From an uncultured Collinsella sp. (GTDB lineage Bacteria; Actinomycetota; Coriobacteriia; Coriobacteriales; Coriobacteriaceae), in the NCBI GenBank assembly GCA_958353395.1, contig CATWSG010000022.1, positions 1 to 40,640 of the forward strand: a stretch of DNA of 40,640 nucleotides, read 5' to 3'. Under the pieces are notes generated by a model. It did no database searches and was not told where the DNA came from. It worked only from the letters and a program-made list of their open reading frames with translations. Made by a program: the position numbers and the translations under genes. Every line of letters begins with the position of its first letter. Position 1 is the stretch's first letter. Positions 15,417 to 23,870 of this stretch are shown here, piece by piece.

Positions 15417-16314
15417 TGTAAAGAAACGTGGCGGATTGGGACGTGGACTGAATGCTTTGGTCTCAGAGGCCGAGTATGAGACCGGCGGTTCGGCTGCATC
15501 GGCTTCAAATGCTGCATCTGAAACAAAACTACCTATTGAGGATATCGTTCCCAACCCTAATCAGCCGCGAATTCACTTTAACGAAACTGAACTTCGCGAG
15601 TTGAGCGAGTCAATCCAAGAACATGGCGTTTTGCAGCCGCTTTTGGTTCGTAAGCATGGAAACGGCTATGAGATCATCGCTGGTGAGCGTCGTTACCAGG
15701 CGTCAAAGCTTGCTGGCCTTGAAGAATTGCCAGTCATCATTAAAGAGGTAAATGATGAAGAGATGCTGGCTCTTGCTCTTATCGAAAACCTTCAACGTTC
15801 AGATCTGAATCCCGTCGAAGAGGCTAAGGGCTATCGACAGCTCATCGATGCCAGCGGTATGACCCAGGAGGCATTGTCGAAGGCAGTAAGCAAGTCACGC
15901 TCTGCAATTACAAACTCGCTGCGTCTTCTCGATCTCCCCGAAGTAGTTCAGCAGATGATTTTTGAGGGTAAACTTACTGCTGGTCATGCACGTGCGATTC
16001 TTGCAGTTCCCTATGAGGATGCTCGAATTCGACTTGCAGAGAAGGTTGTTGCAGAGGGCCTTTCCGTAAGAGCGACAGAAAATCTTGCTCCGTTGTTTTC
16101 TGCCGGAGAGACACCTAAGACGCCGAGGCCTGCAACCCCTCAGTCTTTTAAAAAGGCAGCCCGCGTGCTTCGTCAGGTTTTTAATACCAACGTGCGTGTG
16201 AAGAGCTCGCGTGGAAAGAATAAGATTGAGATTGAGTTTAAAGACGAGGAAGAGCTCTCTCGTATTCTTGGCGAAATGATTCAGTTTGATCAAGGAGGCC
16301 AAGATGAGGAATAA
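15409..16314 (+). CDS. parB: Chromosome partitioning protein ParB (Spo0J)
   Basis: ParB is a CTP-dependent DNA clamp that loads at parS and spreads. The 301-residue protein begins with the typical GGLGRGLNAL segment. It has the CTP-binding GERRYQA (92-98) and ENLQR (126-130) motifs, the central helix-turn-helix (about 151-175, MTQEALSKAVSKSRSAITNS) that reads parS, and a C-terminal dimerisation domain. The GTG start at 15409 lies inside the end of parA and has a GAGGTGAT ribosome site. The small membrane-protein gene downstream overlaps its 3' end. Confidence 0.97.
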   Translation: MPSVKKRGGLGRGLNALVSEAEYETGGSAASASNAASETKLPIEDIVPNPNQPRIHFNETELRELSESIQEHGVLQPLLVRKHGNGYEIIAGERRYQASKLAGLEELPVIIKEVNDEEMLALALIENLQRSDLNPVEEAKGYRQLIDASGMTQEALSKAVSKSRSAITNSLRLLDLPEVVQQMIFEGKLTAGHARAILAVPYEDARIRLAEKVVAEGLSVRATENLAPLFSAGETPKTPRPATPQSFKKAARVLRQVFNTNVRVKSSRGKNKIEIEFKDEEELSRILGEMIQFDQGGQDEE

Positions 16315-16558
16315 GATTTTAACAGCGATTGCATTGGTGACGACTGTCGCGGCTGGTGCCTTTGCTGGCTATAAGATCGCGACAGACGATGAACTTCGAG
16401 GTCGTTTGCTTCGTAGCGCGCAAGATATCGTCGATACTTCCAAAAAGAAAATGGATGTTATGACGGAAGATGTTGCCATGCGTACTGCTCAGGTAACGAA
16501 GAATCCCAAGATTAATCAAGGTTGGGTCAGCAACCAATGGGAAAATGTAGGCTATTAG
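16304..16558 (+). CDS. Small membrane protein overlapping parB (YtxH-like)
   Basis: This 84-residue protein has one N-terminal hydrophobic segment (residues about 5-25, ILTAIALVTTVAAGAFAGY) followed by a charged helix (DELRGRLLRSAQDIVDTSKKKMD). The layout resembles small YtxH-type proteins, but similarity is weak. The ATG at 16304 has AAGGAGG just upstream and overlaps the parB stop by 11 bases, so it is part of the parAB operon. The next plus-strand signal is a hairpin. Being translated with ParAB suggests a membrane-side role in chromosome or envelope biology, but this is inference only. Confidence 0.8.
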   Translation: MRNKILTAIALVTTVAAGAFAGYKIATDDELRGRLLRSAQDIVDTSKKKMDVMTEDVAMRTAQVTKNPKINQGWVSNQWENVGY

Positions 16559-16587
16559 GTACCTAACAATTACTCAGCATTTTTTGA

Positions 16588-16628
16588 GGTGTCCTTGTAT
16601 GATTCATGAGACAAGGACCCCTTATTTT
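16588..16628 (+). terminator. Probable terminator of the parAB operon
   Basis: An 8-bp stem (16591-16598 with 16611-16618, 12-nt loop) is followed by a T-rich stretch, about 30 bases after the last gene of the parAB operon. The loop is long and the T-run is interrupted, so the assignment is moderate. Confidence 0.5.
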
Positions 16629-16683
16629 GGCTGTAAAAAATGGGACAGGTAGCAGCTGATTCAAAATTAAGGTCAATAAATGA

Positions 16684-16720
16684 AACGACCCCGGTTGCAT
16701 ATTCTGTAACCGGGGTCGTT
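16684..16720 (-). terminator. Probable terminator of rlmN
   Basis: A perfect 13-bp stem (16684-16696 with 16708-16720, 11-nt loop) lies 37 bases beyond the rlmN stop. On the minus strand it is followed by a T-rich but broken tract (tcatttattg). It could stop transcription from either direction. Confidence 0.65.
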
Positions 16721-16723
16721 CGA

Positions 16724-16739
16724 TGTTTCACATGAAACG
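16724..16739. promoter_or_regulatory. Degenerate parS-like site downstream of the parAB operon
   Basis: TGTTTCACATGAAACG differs from perfect parS at two positions (9 and 16). It sits between the convergent ends of the parAB operon and rlmN. It may be a weak ParB site or a decayed fourth parS. Confidence 0.45.
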
Positions 16740-16757
16740 TTTTGGGATGCGACTCCC

Positions 16758-17810
16758 CTATGCGTTCTTCTGAACTTTGAAGCGCTGCTTCAGCTGTCCG
16801 CAAGCGGCGTCAATATCGTTACCACGGGAGTTACGAATCGTGGTCTCGATGCCACGGGACTCAAGACGACGCTGAAGATCCTCAACCTTATGAATCGGCG
16901 ACGGCTTGAGCGGGCTACCCTCGATGTCGTTAAGCTGAATGAGGTTAACGTGGCACAGCGTTCCCTCGCAGAAGTCGCAGAGCGCCTGCATTTCGGGATT
17001 CGTATCGTTGACGCCTTCGATCATGGCATACTCATAGGTCGGGCGGCGGCCGGTCTTCTCGGTGTAGAGCTGAAGCGCTTCGTGAAGGCGAAGCAGCGTG
17101 TACTTCTTAACACCGGGCATGAGCTTATTGCGCGTCGACTGGATGGCGGAATGCAGGGAAACGGCAAGCGTGAACTGCTCGGGGATATCGGCAAATTTGC
17201 GAATACCGGGAATAACGCCGCTGGTAGAGACGGTGAGGTGACGAGCGCCGATACCGATGCCATCGGGGTCGTTGAGGATTCGCAGCGCCTTGAGAACCTC
17301 GTCGTAGTTGGCAAACGGCTCGCCCTGGCCCATGAAGACAACGCTCGTGGCGCGCTCGCCAAAGTCGTTGGATACATGAAGTACCTGGTCGACGATCTCT
17401 TGAGCGGTCAGAGAGCGCTTGAGGCCGTTGAGACCGGTAGCGCAAAAGGCACAGCCCATGCCACAGCCTGCCTGGGTGGAAACGCAGACGGAAAGCTTGT
17501 TACGACGGGGCATGCCGACGGTCTCGACGGAAACGCCGTCGTGGTACTCGAGCAGATACTTGCGAGAGCCATCTTTGGAAACCTGCTTGGTGAGTTCAGT
17601 CGGCGTGTCAAAGGCAAAAGCCTCTTTAAGCTGCTCGCGGAAAGCCTTGGGAAGGTTGGTCATATCGTCAAACGAACAAACGTTCTTCTCAAAGACCCAT
17701 TCGATGAGCTGCTTCGCGCGGAAGGCGGGCTGGCCAAGCTCGGCCACGAGCTCGCGAATATCGTTTTGGCTCAAGTCGCGAATGTCCTGAGATTTAGTCC
17801 TGGGATTCAT
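16758..17810 (-). CDS. rlmN: Dual-specificity 23S rRNA/tRNA (adenine-C2) methyltransferase RlmN
   Basis: RlmN is a radical-SAM enzyme that methylates C2 of A2503 in 23S rRNA and of A37 in some tRNAs. The 350-residue length is typical. The CxxxCxxC cluster is Cys116-Cys120-Cys123 (AGCGMGCAFCATG), and a second catalytic cysteine is Cys337 near the C terminus (DAACGQL). The GEPFANYD motif, the family's GEPLxNxD, is present. The start is ATG 17810 with AAAGG 5 bases upstream. It is divergent from ddl. Confidence 0.96.
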   Translation of the reverse strand: MNPRTKSQDIRDLSQNDIRELVAELGQPAFRAKQLIEWVFEKNVCSFDDMTNLPKAFREQLKEAFAFDTPTELTKQVSKDGSRKYLLEYHDGVSVETVGMPRRNKLSVCVSTQAGCGMGCAFCATGLNGLKRSLTAQEIVDQVLHVSNDFGERATSVVFMGQGEPFANYDEVLKALRILNDPDGIGIGARHLTVSTSGVIPGIRKFADIPEQFTLAVSLHSAIQSTRNKLMPGVKKYTLLRLHEALQLYTEKTGRRPTYEYAMIEGVNDTNPEMQALCDFCEGTLCHVNLIQLNDIEGSPLKPSPIHKVEDLQRRLESRGIETTIRNSRGNDIDAACGQLKQRFKVQKNA

Positions 17811-17825
17811 GGAAGCCTTTCGATT

Positions 17826-17855
17826 TTGGGGAAACGTAGAGGGTATCGCTACAAT
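17826..17855 (+). promoter_or_regulatory. Probable ddl promoter
   Basis: A -10 TACAAT (17850-17855) is preceded at 18 bases by TTGGGG (17826-17831) as a partial -35. It lies 40 bases upstream of the ddl start in the divergent rlmN-ddl gap. Confidence 0.55.
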
Positions 17856-17895
17856 ATGGTATCAGCTGCAGAAATTATAGAGGAGGAGTCTGCCC

Positions 17896-18861
17896 ATGCC
17901 GGGTAAAAGCCTAGAGAACATGCACGTAGCGGTCTTGGCGGGCGGTCATTCCGCTGAGCGCGAGATCTCGCTCAATTCGGGAAAGAACGTCGTGGTTGCC
18001 TTGAAGGAGGCCGGCTACACTTCGGTGGAGCTGCTCGACACGGCTGCCGATGATTTTATGGTAACCATGGCGACCGGCGGCTTTGACGTGGCGTTTATCG
18101 CCATGCACGGTGCCGGCGGCGAGGATGGCGCCATGCAAGGCGCCATGGAGACCCTGGGTATCCCCTACACGGCTTCGGGCGTGCTTGCCAGCGCCTGCGG
18201 TGCCGACAAGGAGGTCTCTAAGCTCCTGTACGCCAAGGCGGGCATTCCCATTGCCCCCGGCCTTGCGCTCGAGGTGGGCGATGAAGTCGATATCGATCAT
18301 ATCGTCGAGGTTTGTGGCGAGCGCAGCTTTGTGAAGCCGGCCGTCAACGGTTCCAGCTATGGCATTTCCCTGGTCCATGAGCCCTCCGAGCTGCCCGCGG
18401 CAATTGCCAAGGCGTTTGAGTACGGCGACAAAGTGCTGGTCGAGAAGTGCATCGAGGGTACCGAGATCACCGTCGGCGTGTACGGCGAGGACGACGTGCG
18501 CGCCCTGCCGATTGTCGAGATTCGCAAACCCGAGGACTGTGAGTTCTACGATTTGGACGTGAAGTATGTCGACCCTACGGACATCCATCGTATTCCGGCG
18601 CAGATTTCACCCGAGAATTACGCTCGCGCTCAGGAGCTTGCCTGTGCTGCTCACAAGGCCCTCGGTTGCCTGGGCATCTCGCGCAGCGATTTTATCGTGA
18701 GCGAGGACGGCCCCGTCATCCTCGAGACCAATACCATTCCCGGCATGACCGATACGTCGCTGTATCCGGATGAGATTCGCCACACCGACGACATGACGTT
18801 CCCGCAGGTCTGTGACAGCCTGATCCGTATGGGCCTTCGTCGAGCGGGCATTGCATGCTAA
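17896..18861 (+). CDS. ddl: D-alanine-D-alanine ligase
   Basis: Ddl joins two D-alanines for the peptidoglycan stem peptide. The ATP-grasp protein is 321 residues. The N-terminal GGHSAEREISL (16-26) contains the catalytic Glu21, the GSSYGISLV omega-loop serine is present, and the Lys-Tyr pair of FYDLDVKYVD is the D-Ala-type selectivity signature. Tyr, rather than the Phe or His of vancomycin-resistance ligases, implies D-Ala-D-Ala. The C-terminal LETNTIPGMT metal-binding segment is complete. A GAGGAGG site lies upstream of ATG 17896. Its stop overlaps the next gene by 7 bases. Confidence 0.95.
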   Translation: MPGKSLENMHVAVLAGGHSAEREISLNSGKNVVVALKEAGYTSVELLDTAADDFMVTMATGGFDVAFIAMHGAGGEDGAMQGAMETLGIPYTASGVLASACGADKEVSKLLYAKAGIPIAPGLALEVGDEVDIDHIVEVCGERSFVKPAVNGSSYGISLVHEPSELPAAIAKAFEYGDKVLVEKCIEGTEITVGVYGEDDVRALPIVEIRKPEDCEFYDLDVKYVDPTDIHRIPAQISPENYARAQELACAAHKALGCLGISRSDFIVSEDGPVILETNTIPGMTDTSLYPDEIRHTDDMTFPQVCDSLIRMGLRRAGIAC

Positions 18862-21749
18862 TCGAGGACGCGGTTTCGTCAGGAACGCCGCAGTTTGTCA
18901 TCGACTCCTATGCCACGCTTGCCGAACGCGCCAAAACGCAGTCCTTCGGCCTTATCGAGGAAGATGTGATTGTCCTCGATACCGAGACCACAGGTCTTTC
19001 GGTTCAGGACAACGAGCTGATCGAGATCTCGGCGGCCCGCCTTTCGGGCCGCGAGATCGTCGACCGCTTCGATACCTTCGTGCATCCCAAGCAGCTGATT
19101 CCCGCCGAGATTACCGAGCTCACGAGCATTACAAATGCCGATGTGGCAGATGCCCCGTCGGCCGTTGAGGCCGTCGCTGCTCTCGCTGATTTTGTCGGTG
19201 GTTGCCCGGTGATCGCACACAACGCCACGTTCGACCGCTCGTTTATCGAGTCGGTCAAAGGCGGCGTCAACGTGAGCGATATTTGGATCGATTCGCTGGC
19301 GCTGTCGCGCATCGCGCTTCCGCGCCTGGCCTCGCACAAGCTGTCTTTTATGGCCGATCTGTTTGGCTGTGACTCGGTATCACACCGTGCCAATGCCGAC
19401 GTCGACGCCCTGTGTGGCGTATGGCGCGTGTTGCTCGTGGCGCTCACCGACTTGCCCCAGGGCCTCATGGCGCGCCTAGCCGACATGCATCCGGATGTGC
19501 CTTGGTCCTATCGTCCTATCTTCTCATTCTTGGCAGGGCAGAACCCTGGTTCTATCTTCTCTCTCAGCGCCGCTCGTGCTGACGTTCTCAAGGCCGATCG
19601 CGCCGACGATCGGGTGGACGCCGACGAACTGCCGGTCCTCAAGATGCCGAGTCGTGAGGAGATTGAGGCAGACTATGCGCCAGGTGGCCTGGTCAATCGC
19701 ATGTACCCCACCTACGAGCCGCGTGATGAGCAGATCGCGATGGCGCTCGAGGTCCGCGATGCGCTGGTCACGGGCACTCATCGTGTAATTGAGGCGGGCA
19801 CGGGCGTCGGCAAATCGATGGCCTATCTGGTGCCTTTTGCCGAGGCGGCACGCCGTAACAACATCACGGTTGGTATTGCGACCAAATCGAACAATCTTGC
19901 AGACCAGCTCATGTACCATGAGCTGCCAAAACTTGCCGAGCAACTGGACGGTGGTCTGTCATTTTGCGCTCTCAAGGGGTATGACCACTATCCGTGCCTG
20001 CGCAAGCTTGAGCGCATGAGCCGCGGCCAGGTCGAGATTACCACCAAGCGCGATCCGGCGGACACGCTCACGGCGGTCGCGGTCATTATGGCGTACGTCT
20101 GCCAATCAGCCGATGGCGACCTCGACTCGCTTGGCATTCGGTGGCGCAGCGTCAACCGCCCCGACTTTACGACGGCCTCGCGCGAGTGTGCTCGTCGCCT
20201 CTGCCCGTTTTTCCCTGATAAATGTTTGGTCCACGGCGCTCGTCGTCGTGCGGCGCATGCCGATGTGGTGGTCACCAACCATTCCCTGCTGTTCCGCAAT
20301 GTCGCGGCCGAGGGCAGGATTTTGCCTCCGATTCGTCATTGGGTAATCGACGAGGCCCATTCCATCGAGCGCGAGGCACGCCGTCAGTGGGCGCGCGTGG
20401 TATCGGCGGACGAATCACGCGTTCTGTTTGAGCGTCTGGGTGGCTCGAGCACCGGCGCGCTAAGCCAGGTTTCCCGTGATTTGGCAACCTCCGAGGGCTC
20501 TACGCTCTATCTGGGCCTTACTGCCAAGGCGACGTCGACGGTTGCGCGCGCGAGCATGGCAATCGCCGACGTGTTCGATGGCGTTCGCGAGCTCGGCCGC
20601 CGTGCCCGTGGGGGTTATGATAATGCCAATCTATGGATTGGCCCCGAACTGCGCGAATCTGACGACTGGCATGATTTCTTACAGTCGGCCTACGTTGCCA
20701 TCGACGCGTTGGAACAGGCTGACAAGAGCGTCGACGCGCTGGTGCAAGCCGTCGCCGCCGACAAGCCCGAGGTTGTTGTCGACCTGGGTGATATCTCGCG
20801 CCGCTTGCACGAGCTGGCCGAGAACCTCAAACTCATCATTGATGGCACCGATGAACACTACGTGTATTCGCTGCAGGTCAATCGCAGGTTGCGTGCCGGC
20901 GGAGAGTCAATGACCGCAGAGCGCATCGACATTGGCGAGGCCTTGGCAACCGAGTGGCTGCCCGAGGTTCACACGGCTATCTTTGCCTCGGCGACCATGA
21001 CGGTGTCCAAAAGCTTTGAACACTTTAACCACGCGGTCGGCCTCGATCGCATCGGTGCTTCAACATCCTCATCGTTGCACTTGGACTCGAGCTACGACTT
21101 CGATTCGAACATGGCTGTAGTCGTTGCGGGTGATATCCCCGATCCGCGCGATCGTGAGAGCTATCTTACGGCGCTCGAGCGCGTGCTGGTCGACGCCCAT
21201 CTTGCCATGGGCGGATCGGTGCTCACACTGTTCACCAATCGGCGCGACATGGAAGACCTGTACGCCCGCGTTGAGCCCAAGATGGCCCGTGCGGGTCTGG
21301 AACTCAACTGCCAGCAGCGCAACTCATCTCCTCGTCGCCTGCGCGACCGGTTTATCAGCGAGCCGACTTCATCGCTTTTTGCGCTTAAGGCCTTCTGGGA
21401 GGGATTCGACGCCAGCGGCGAGACGCTGCGCTGCGTCATCATTCCCAAGCTGCCGTTCTCGAGCCCTACGGACCCGCTCTCGTGCGAGCGCAACCTGCGT
21501 GAAGACCGCGCTTGGGCGCGCTATTCGCTGCCCGAGGCGGTGCTCGAGGTCAAGCAGGCGGCTGGCCGCCTTATCCGCTCGTCGACCGATTGCGGCGTGC
21601 TGATTCTGGTCGACCCGCGCCTGGTGACGAAGGGCTACGGAAAGAAGTTCTTAACGTCGCTGCCCACGAGCTCCTACCAGCGCATCGAATCGGCGCAGAT
21701 CGGGCACTATCTGCAACTGTGGCGTGCACGCCACGAGCGGCGGCGCTAA
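18855..21749 (+). CDS. dinG: Exonuclease-DinG family helicase fusion
   Basis: This 964-residue protein combines a DnaQ-type 3'-5' exonuclease with a superfamily 2 XPD/DinG-like helicase. Exonuclease motifs are DTETTGL (42-48), HNATFD with Asp127, and H177...D182. Helicase motifs include Walker A GTGVGKS (315-321), DEAH (499-502) and a C-terminal motif VI KQAAGRLIR. Four cysteines (381, 445, 450, 457) are placed and spaced like the 4Fe-4S ligands of E. coli DinG. Related Gram-positive DinG proteins have the exonuclease but usually lack this cluster. Likely substrates are branched or recombination DNA. ATG 18855 lies within the ddl end. Its TAA stop interlocks with the stop of the opposing WYL gene. 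Helicase activity is inferred. Confidence 0.88.
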   Translation: MLIEDAVSSGTPQFVIDSYATLAERAKTQSFGLIEEDVIVLDTETTGLSVQDNELIEISAARLSGREIVDRFDTFVHPKQLIPAEITELTSITNADVADAPSAVEAVAALADFVGGCPVIAHNATFDRSFIESVKGGVNVSDIWIDSLALSRIALPRLASHKLSFMADLFGCDSVSHRANADVDALCGVWRVLLVALTDLPQGLMARLADMHPDVPWSYRPIFSFLAGQNPGSIFSLSAARADVLKADRADDRVDADELPVLKMPSREEIEADYAPGGLVNRMYPTYEPRDEQIAMALEVRDALVTGTHRVIEAGTGVGKSMAYLVPFAEAARRNNITVGIATKSNNLADQLMYHELPKLAEQLDGGLSFCALKGYDHYPCLRKLERMSRGQVEITTKRDPADTLTAVAVIMAYVCQSADGDLDSLGIRWRSVNRPDFTTASRECARRLCPFFPDKCLVHGARRRAAHADVVVTNHSLLFRNVAAEGRILPPIRHWVIDEAHSIEREARRQWARVVSADESRVLFERLGGSSTGALSQVSRDLATSEGSTLYLGLTAKATSTVARASMAIADVFDGVRELGRRARGGYDNANLWIGPELRESDDWHDFLQSAYVAIDALEQADKSVDALVQAVAADKPEVVVDLGDISRRLHELAENLKLIIDGTDEHYVYSLQVNRRLRAGGESMTAERIDIGEALATEWLPEVHTAIFASATMTVSKSFEHFNHAVGLDRIGASTSSSLHLDSSYDFDSNMAVVVAGDIPDPRDRESYLTALERVLVDAHLAMGGSVLTLFTNRRDMEDLYARVEPKMARAGLELNCQQRNSSPRRLRDRFISEPTSSLFALKAFWEGFDASGETLRCVIIPKLPFSSPTDPLSCERNLREDRAWARYSLPEAVLEVKQAAGRLIRSSTDCGVLILVDPRLVTKGYGKKFLTSLPTSSYQRIESAQIGHYLQLWRARHERRR

Positions 21750-22663
21750 AGCGGACAGACGAGGGTTTTTGCCATATCGCACAGACGCTTTGACAGGGCG
21801 GGGTCATCCAAGATGCGGATGGCTCCGCCCGCTGCGATTATCTGGCTCAGTAGCCAACGCTCGGAGCCGTAATGCACGGTTACCGTTGCCGTGTCTGCCC
21901 CGCTGCGCTCGATTAGGGTGATGCCGGCCCAGTCCAGATGCTCCGCCATATCGAATGGCATCAGGAGCTTTGCGCTACGCTGCGTCCGGGCAAGGGAATC
22001 GTGGAGGGATGCGACATCCGGTGCGTGAGGCACGACGGAGTCTTCCGTCAAGGCGAGTCCCTCGATTTTATCCATGCGATAGGTGCGCTGCTCATCGACT
22101 GTGATGTCCCAGGCAATCAGGTATGTTTGGTCGCCGTTTGCCGTAATGCGCAAGGGGTCGACCAGACGCTCGCGTGGCCGTGCATCGTCCATCGAGCGAT
22201 ACGAGATGCGGCAGCGAACGCCGTCCTGAATGGCGCAGCTCAGCTGCTGCCAGTGCGACCCGTGGTTGACGGTGTCAAGGACGCGCTGGTTATAGCCGAG
22301 CTCTTCGGGTAGAAGGGCATGTCGAATCCGAGCTGCCGTCTGCGGCTCGATCCCCAACGATTCAAGTTCATGGTTGAGCACAGCGCCCTCGGCGGCACTC
22401 AGGCGCAGCGGTAGCACACGCCCGGCGCCACCGGTGAGGACCACACGCTCGCCGCGGCATTCGCAGATGATGCGCGCGCCCGATTCTCGGTCCGCGAGCG
22501 TCGAGACGATCTCGAGAATCTCGTCGAGCGACATCCCCGTGATGCCAAAGCGACTGCAAATCTCGGTTCGTGTCATGCCGCTCTCGCCGGCGGCGTAGAG
22601 GGCCTCCATGATGTCGATGGCGCGCGAGAGTCTCTGCTCGCTGGTGAGTTTACGCACGGGCAT
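21746..22663 (-). CDS. WYL-domain transcriptional regulator (PafC-like)
   Basis: This 305-residue protein starts with a helix-turn-helix segment (about residues 8-75, including MTRTEICSRFGITGMSLDEI) and carries a WYL domain at about 140-230 (QTYLIAWD in place of Trp-Tyr-Leu, with the preceding RITANGD turn), followed by a C-terminal extension. WYL domains sense ligands such as nucleotides or single-stranded DNA. It is the second of two adjacent WYL genes, overlapping the first by 14 bases. This matches the PafBC pair that activates the DNA-damage response in mycobacteria. The orthology is not proven here. Confidence 0.8.
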   Translation of the reverse strand: MPVRKLTSEQRLSRAIDIMEALYAAGESGMTRTEICSRFGITGMSLDEILEIVSTLADRESGARIICECRGERVVLTGGAGRVLPLRLSAAEGAVLNHELESLGIEPQTAARIRHALLPEELGYNQRVLDTVNHGSHWQQLSCAIQDGVRCRISYRSMDDARPRERLVDPLRITANGDQTYLIAWDITVDEQRTYRMDKIEGLALTEDSVVPHAPDVASLHDSLARTQRSAKLLMPFDMAEHLDWAGITLIERSGADTATVTVHYGSERWLLSQIIAAGGAIRILDDPALSKRLCDMAKTLVCPL

Positions 22664-23672
22664 ACTCGTGCACCGTCCTTTCGATGAGGTGGTTCCACGC
22701 CTGCTTGAGCGATTTGGGGGCCATGGGCCTCATGCCGTCCATGGCGTGGGCCATGCAAAATGAGGCGGCGGCTTCAAGGTCGCGCACGTCAACGGTCCAG
22801 GTCCATCCTGCATCGGTGTGTGTGAGCTCACCTCGCCCACGCGTGAGGCCGTTGATCATATCGATCTGCGTCTGAGGGGCGAACGAGAACGTAGCTGCAA
22901 CGGGCGGTCGGTCGGCAAAATCGAATTCAAAGAACAGATAGTCGTTGAGATTGAAGTCCGCGGGGATGGCGTAGGCCTTCGAAGGACGCCAAGCACGAAC
23001 GATACGGTCACAGCGGAATGTCCTGATGTCGTCGGTGGCATTGTCGAGGCCGCAGAAATACGCCACGCCCTCGCGCTCGAACATGCCGTAGACGCGGACG
23101 GTACGCTCTTTCTGCTCGCCGCGTCCGTTCTGATATAAAAATCGCAGCGCACAACGCTCGGCAAAGGCGCTCCAAACCGCATCGACGGTGGGAGAGCGGC
23201 TGATCGGCGCCTCGTCTACCGTCGTCCTGCCGGTGAGGTAGGCAATTTTGGAGCGAATATCGGCAAGCGGCGCGGCAAAGGTGGAAGAGCCGGCCGCTAG
23301 CGTCTGGTCGATGGCGTTGAGTAGGATGTCGGCGTCGTCTGCGGTGATGAGGCCGCCTGCTGCAAACGTGTGCTCGCGGTCGATTGTCCACGAGCTTTCC
23401 TCGGTCTCCTGCGCACCGGCGGGGCGAACCTCCTTGATTAAGATGCCACGCTCGAGCAGTTTGTCACGATCGCGCCGAAACTTGCGCTTATCCGAGTCGA
23501 TATTGCCCGAGCCATATCCCAGGTCGGAATCCAAGACGATCTGCTCGGTCGTCAACGGTTCGGGGGAGCTGTTGAGCACAAAGAAAAGATTGAGGATGCG
23601 CTGAGCCGTTTTATCGAAACCGGGCTCCGAACTTCCCTTTTTAATTGTCGCGGTCGCGTCGCTTGCCGTCAT
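22650..23672 (-). CDS. WYL-domain transcriptional regulator (PafB-like)
   Basis: This 340-residue partner of the downstream WYL gene begins with a winged-helix segment (about 18-100, including TAQRILNLFFVLNSSPEPLTTEQIV) and has a WYL-type beta domain at about 165-245 with EGVAYFCGLD in place of the canonical motif. It is translationally coupled to the second regulator by a 14-base overlap. Paired WYL regulators are typical of actinobacterial PafBC, which form a heterodimer. Which genes it controls cannot be read from the sequence. Confidence 0.78.
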   Translation of the reverse strand: MTASDATATIKKGSSEPGFDKTAQRILNLFFVLNSSPEPLTTEQIVLDSDLGYGSGNIDSDKRKFRRDRDKLLERGILIKEVRPAGAQETEESSWTIDREHTFAAGGLITADDADILLNAIDQTLAAGSSTFAAPLADIRSKIAYLTGRTTVDEAPISRSPTVDAVWSAFAERCALRFLYQNGRGEQKERTVRVYGMFEREGVAYFCGLDNATDDIRTFRCDRIVRAWRPSKAYAIPADFNLNDYLFFEFDFADRPPVAATFSFAPQTQIDMINGLTRGRGELTHTDAGWTWTVDVRDLEAAASFCMAHAMDGMRPMAPKSLKQAWNHLIERTVHEYARA

Positions 23673-23870
23673 AGAGTCCTCGCATGAGAAGGTGGTTTGC
23701 TGCCATGATTTTAGTCCGATATGGAGATTAGGCTATATCCTTGTCCGCTCGGGGCGTTAAGATGGCCCGAATTCGGTCGTTTGCGCTCGCTCGGGGTATA
23801 CTTTCGACTATATACGGTTCTAATGTGCATGCATTGGGCCTATTTGTCGGATTATGGATGTGGAGCGCAC

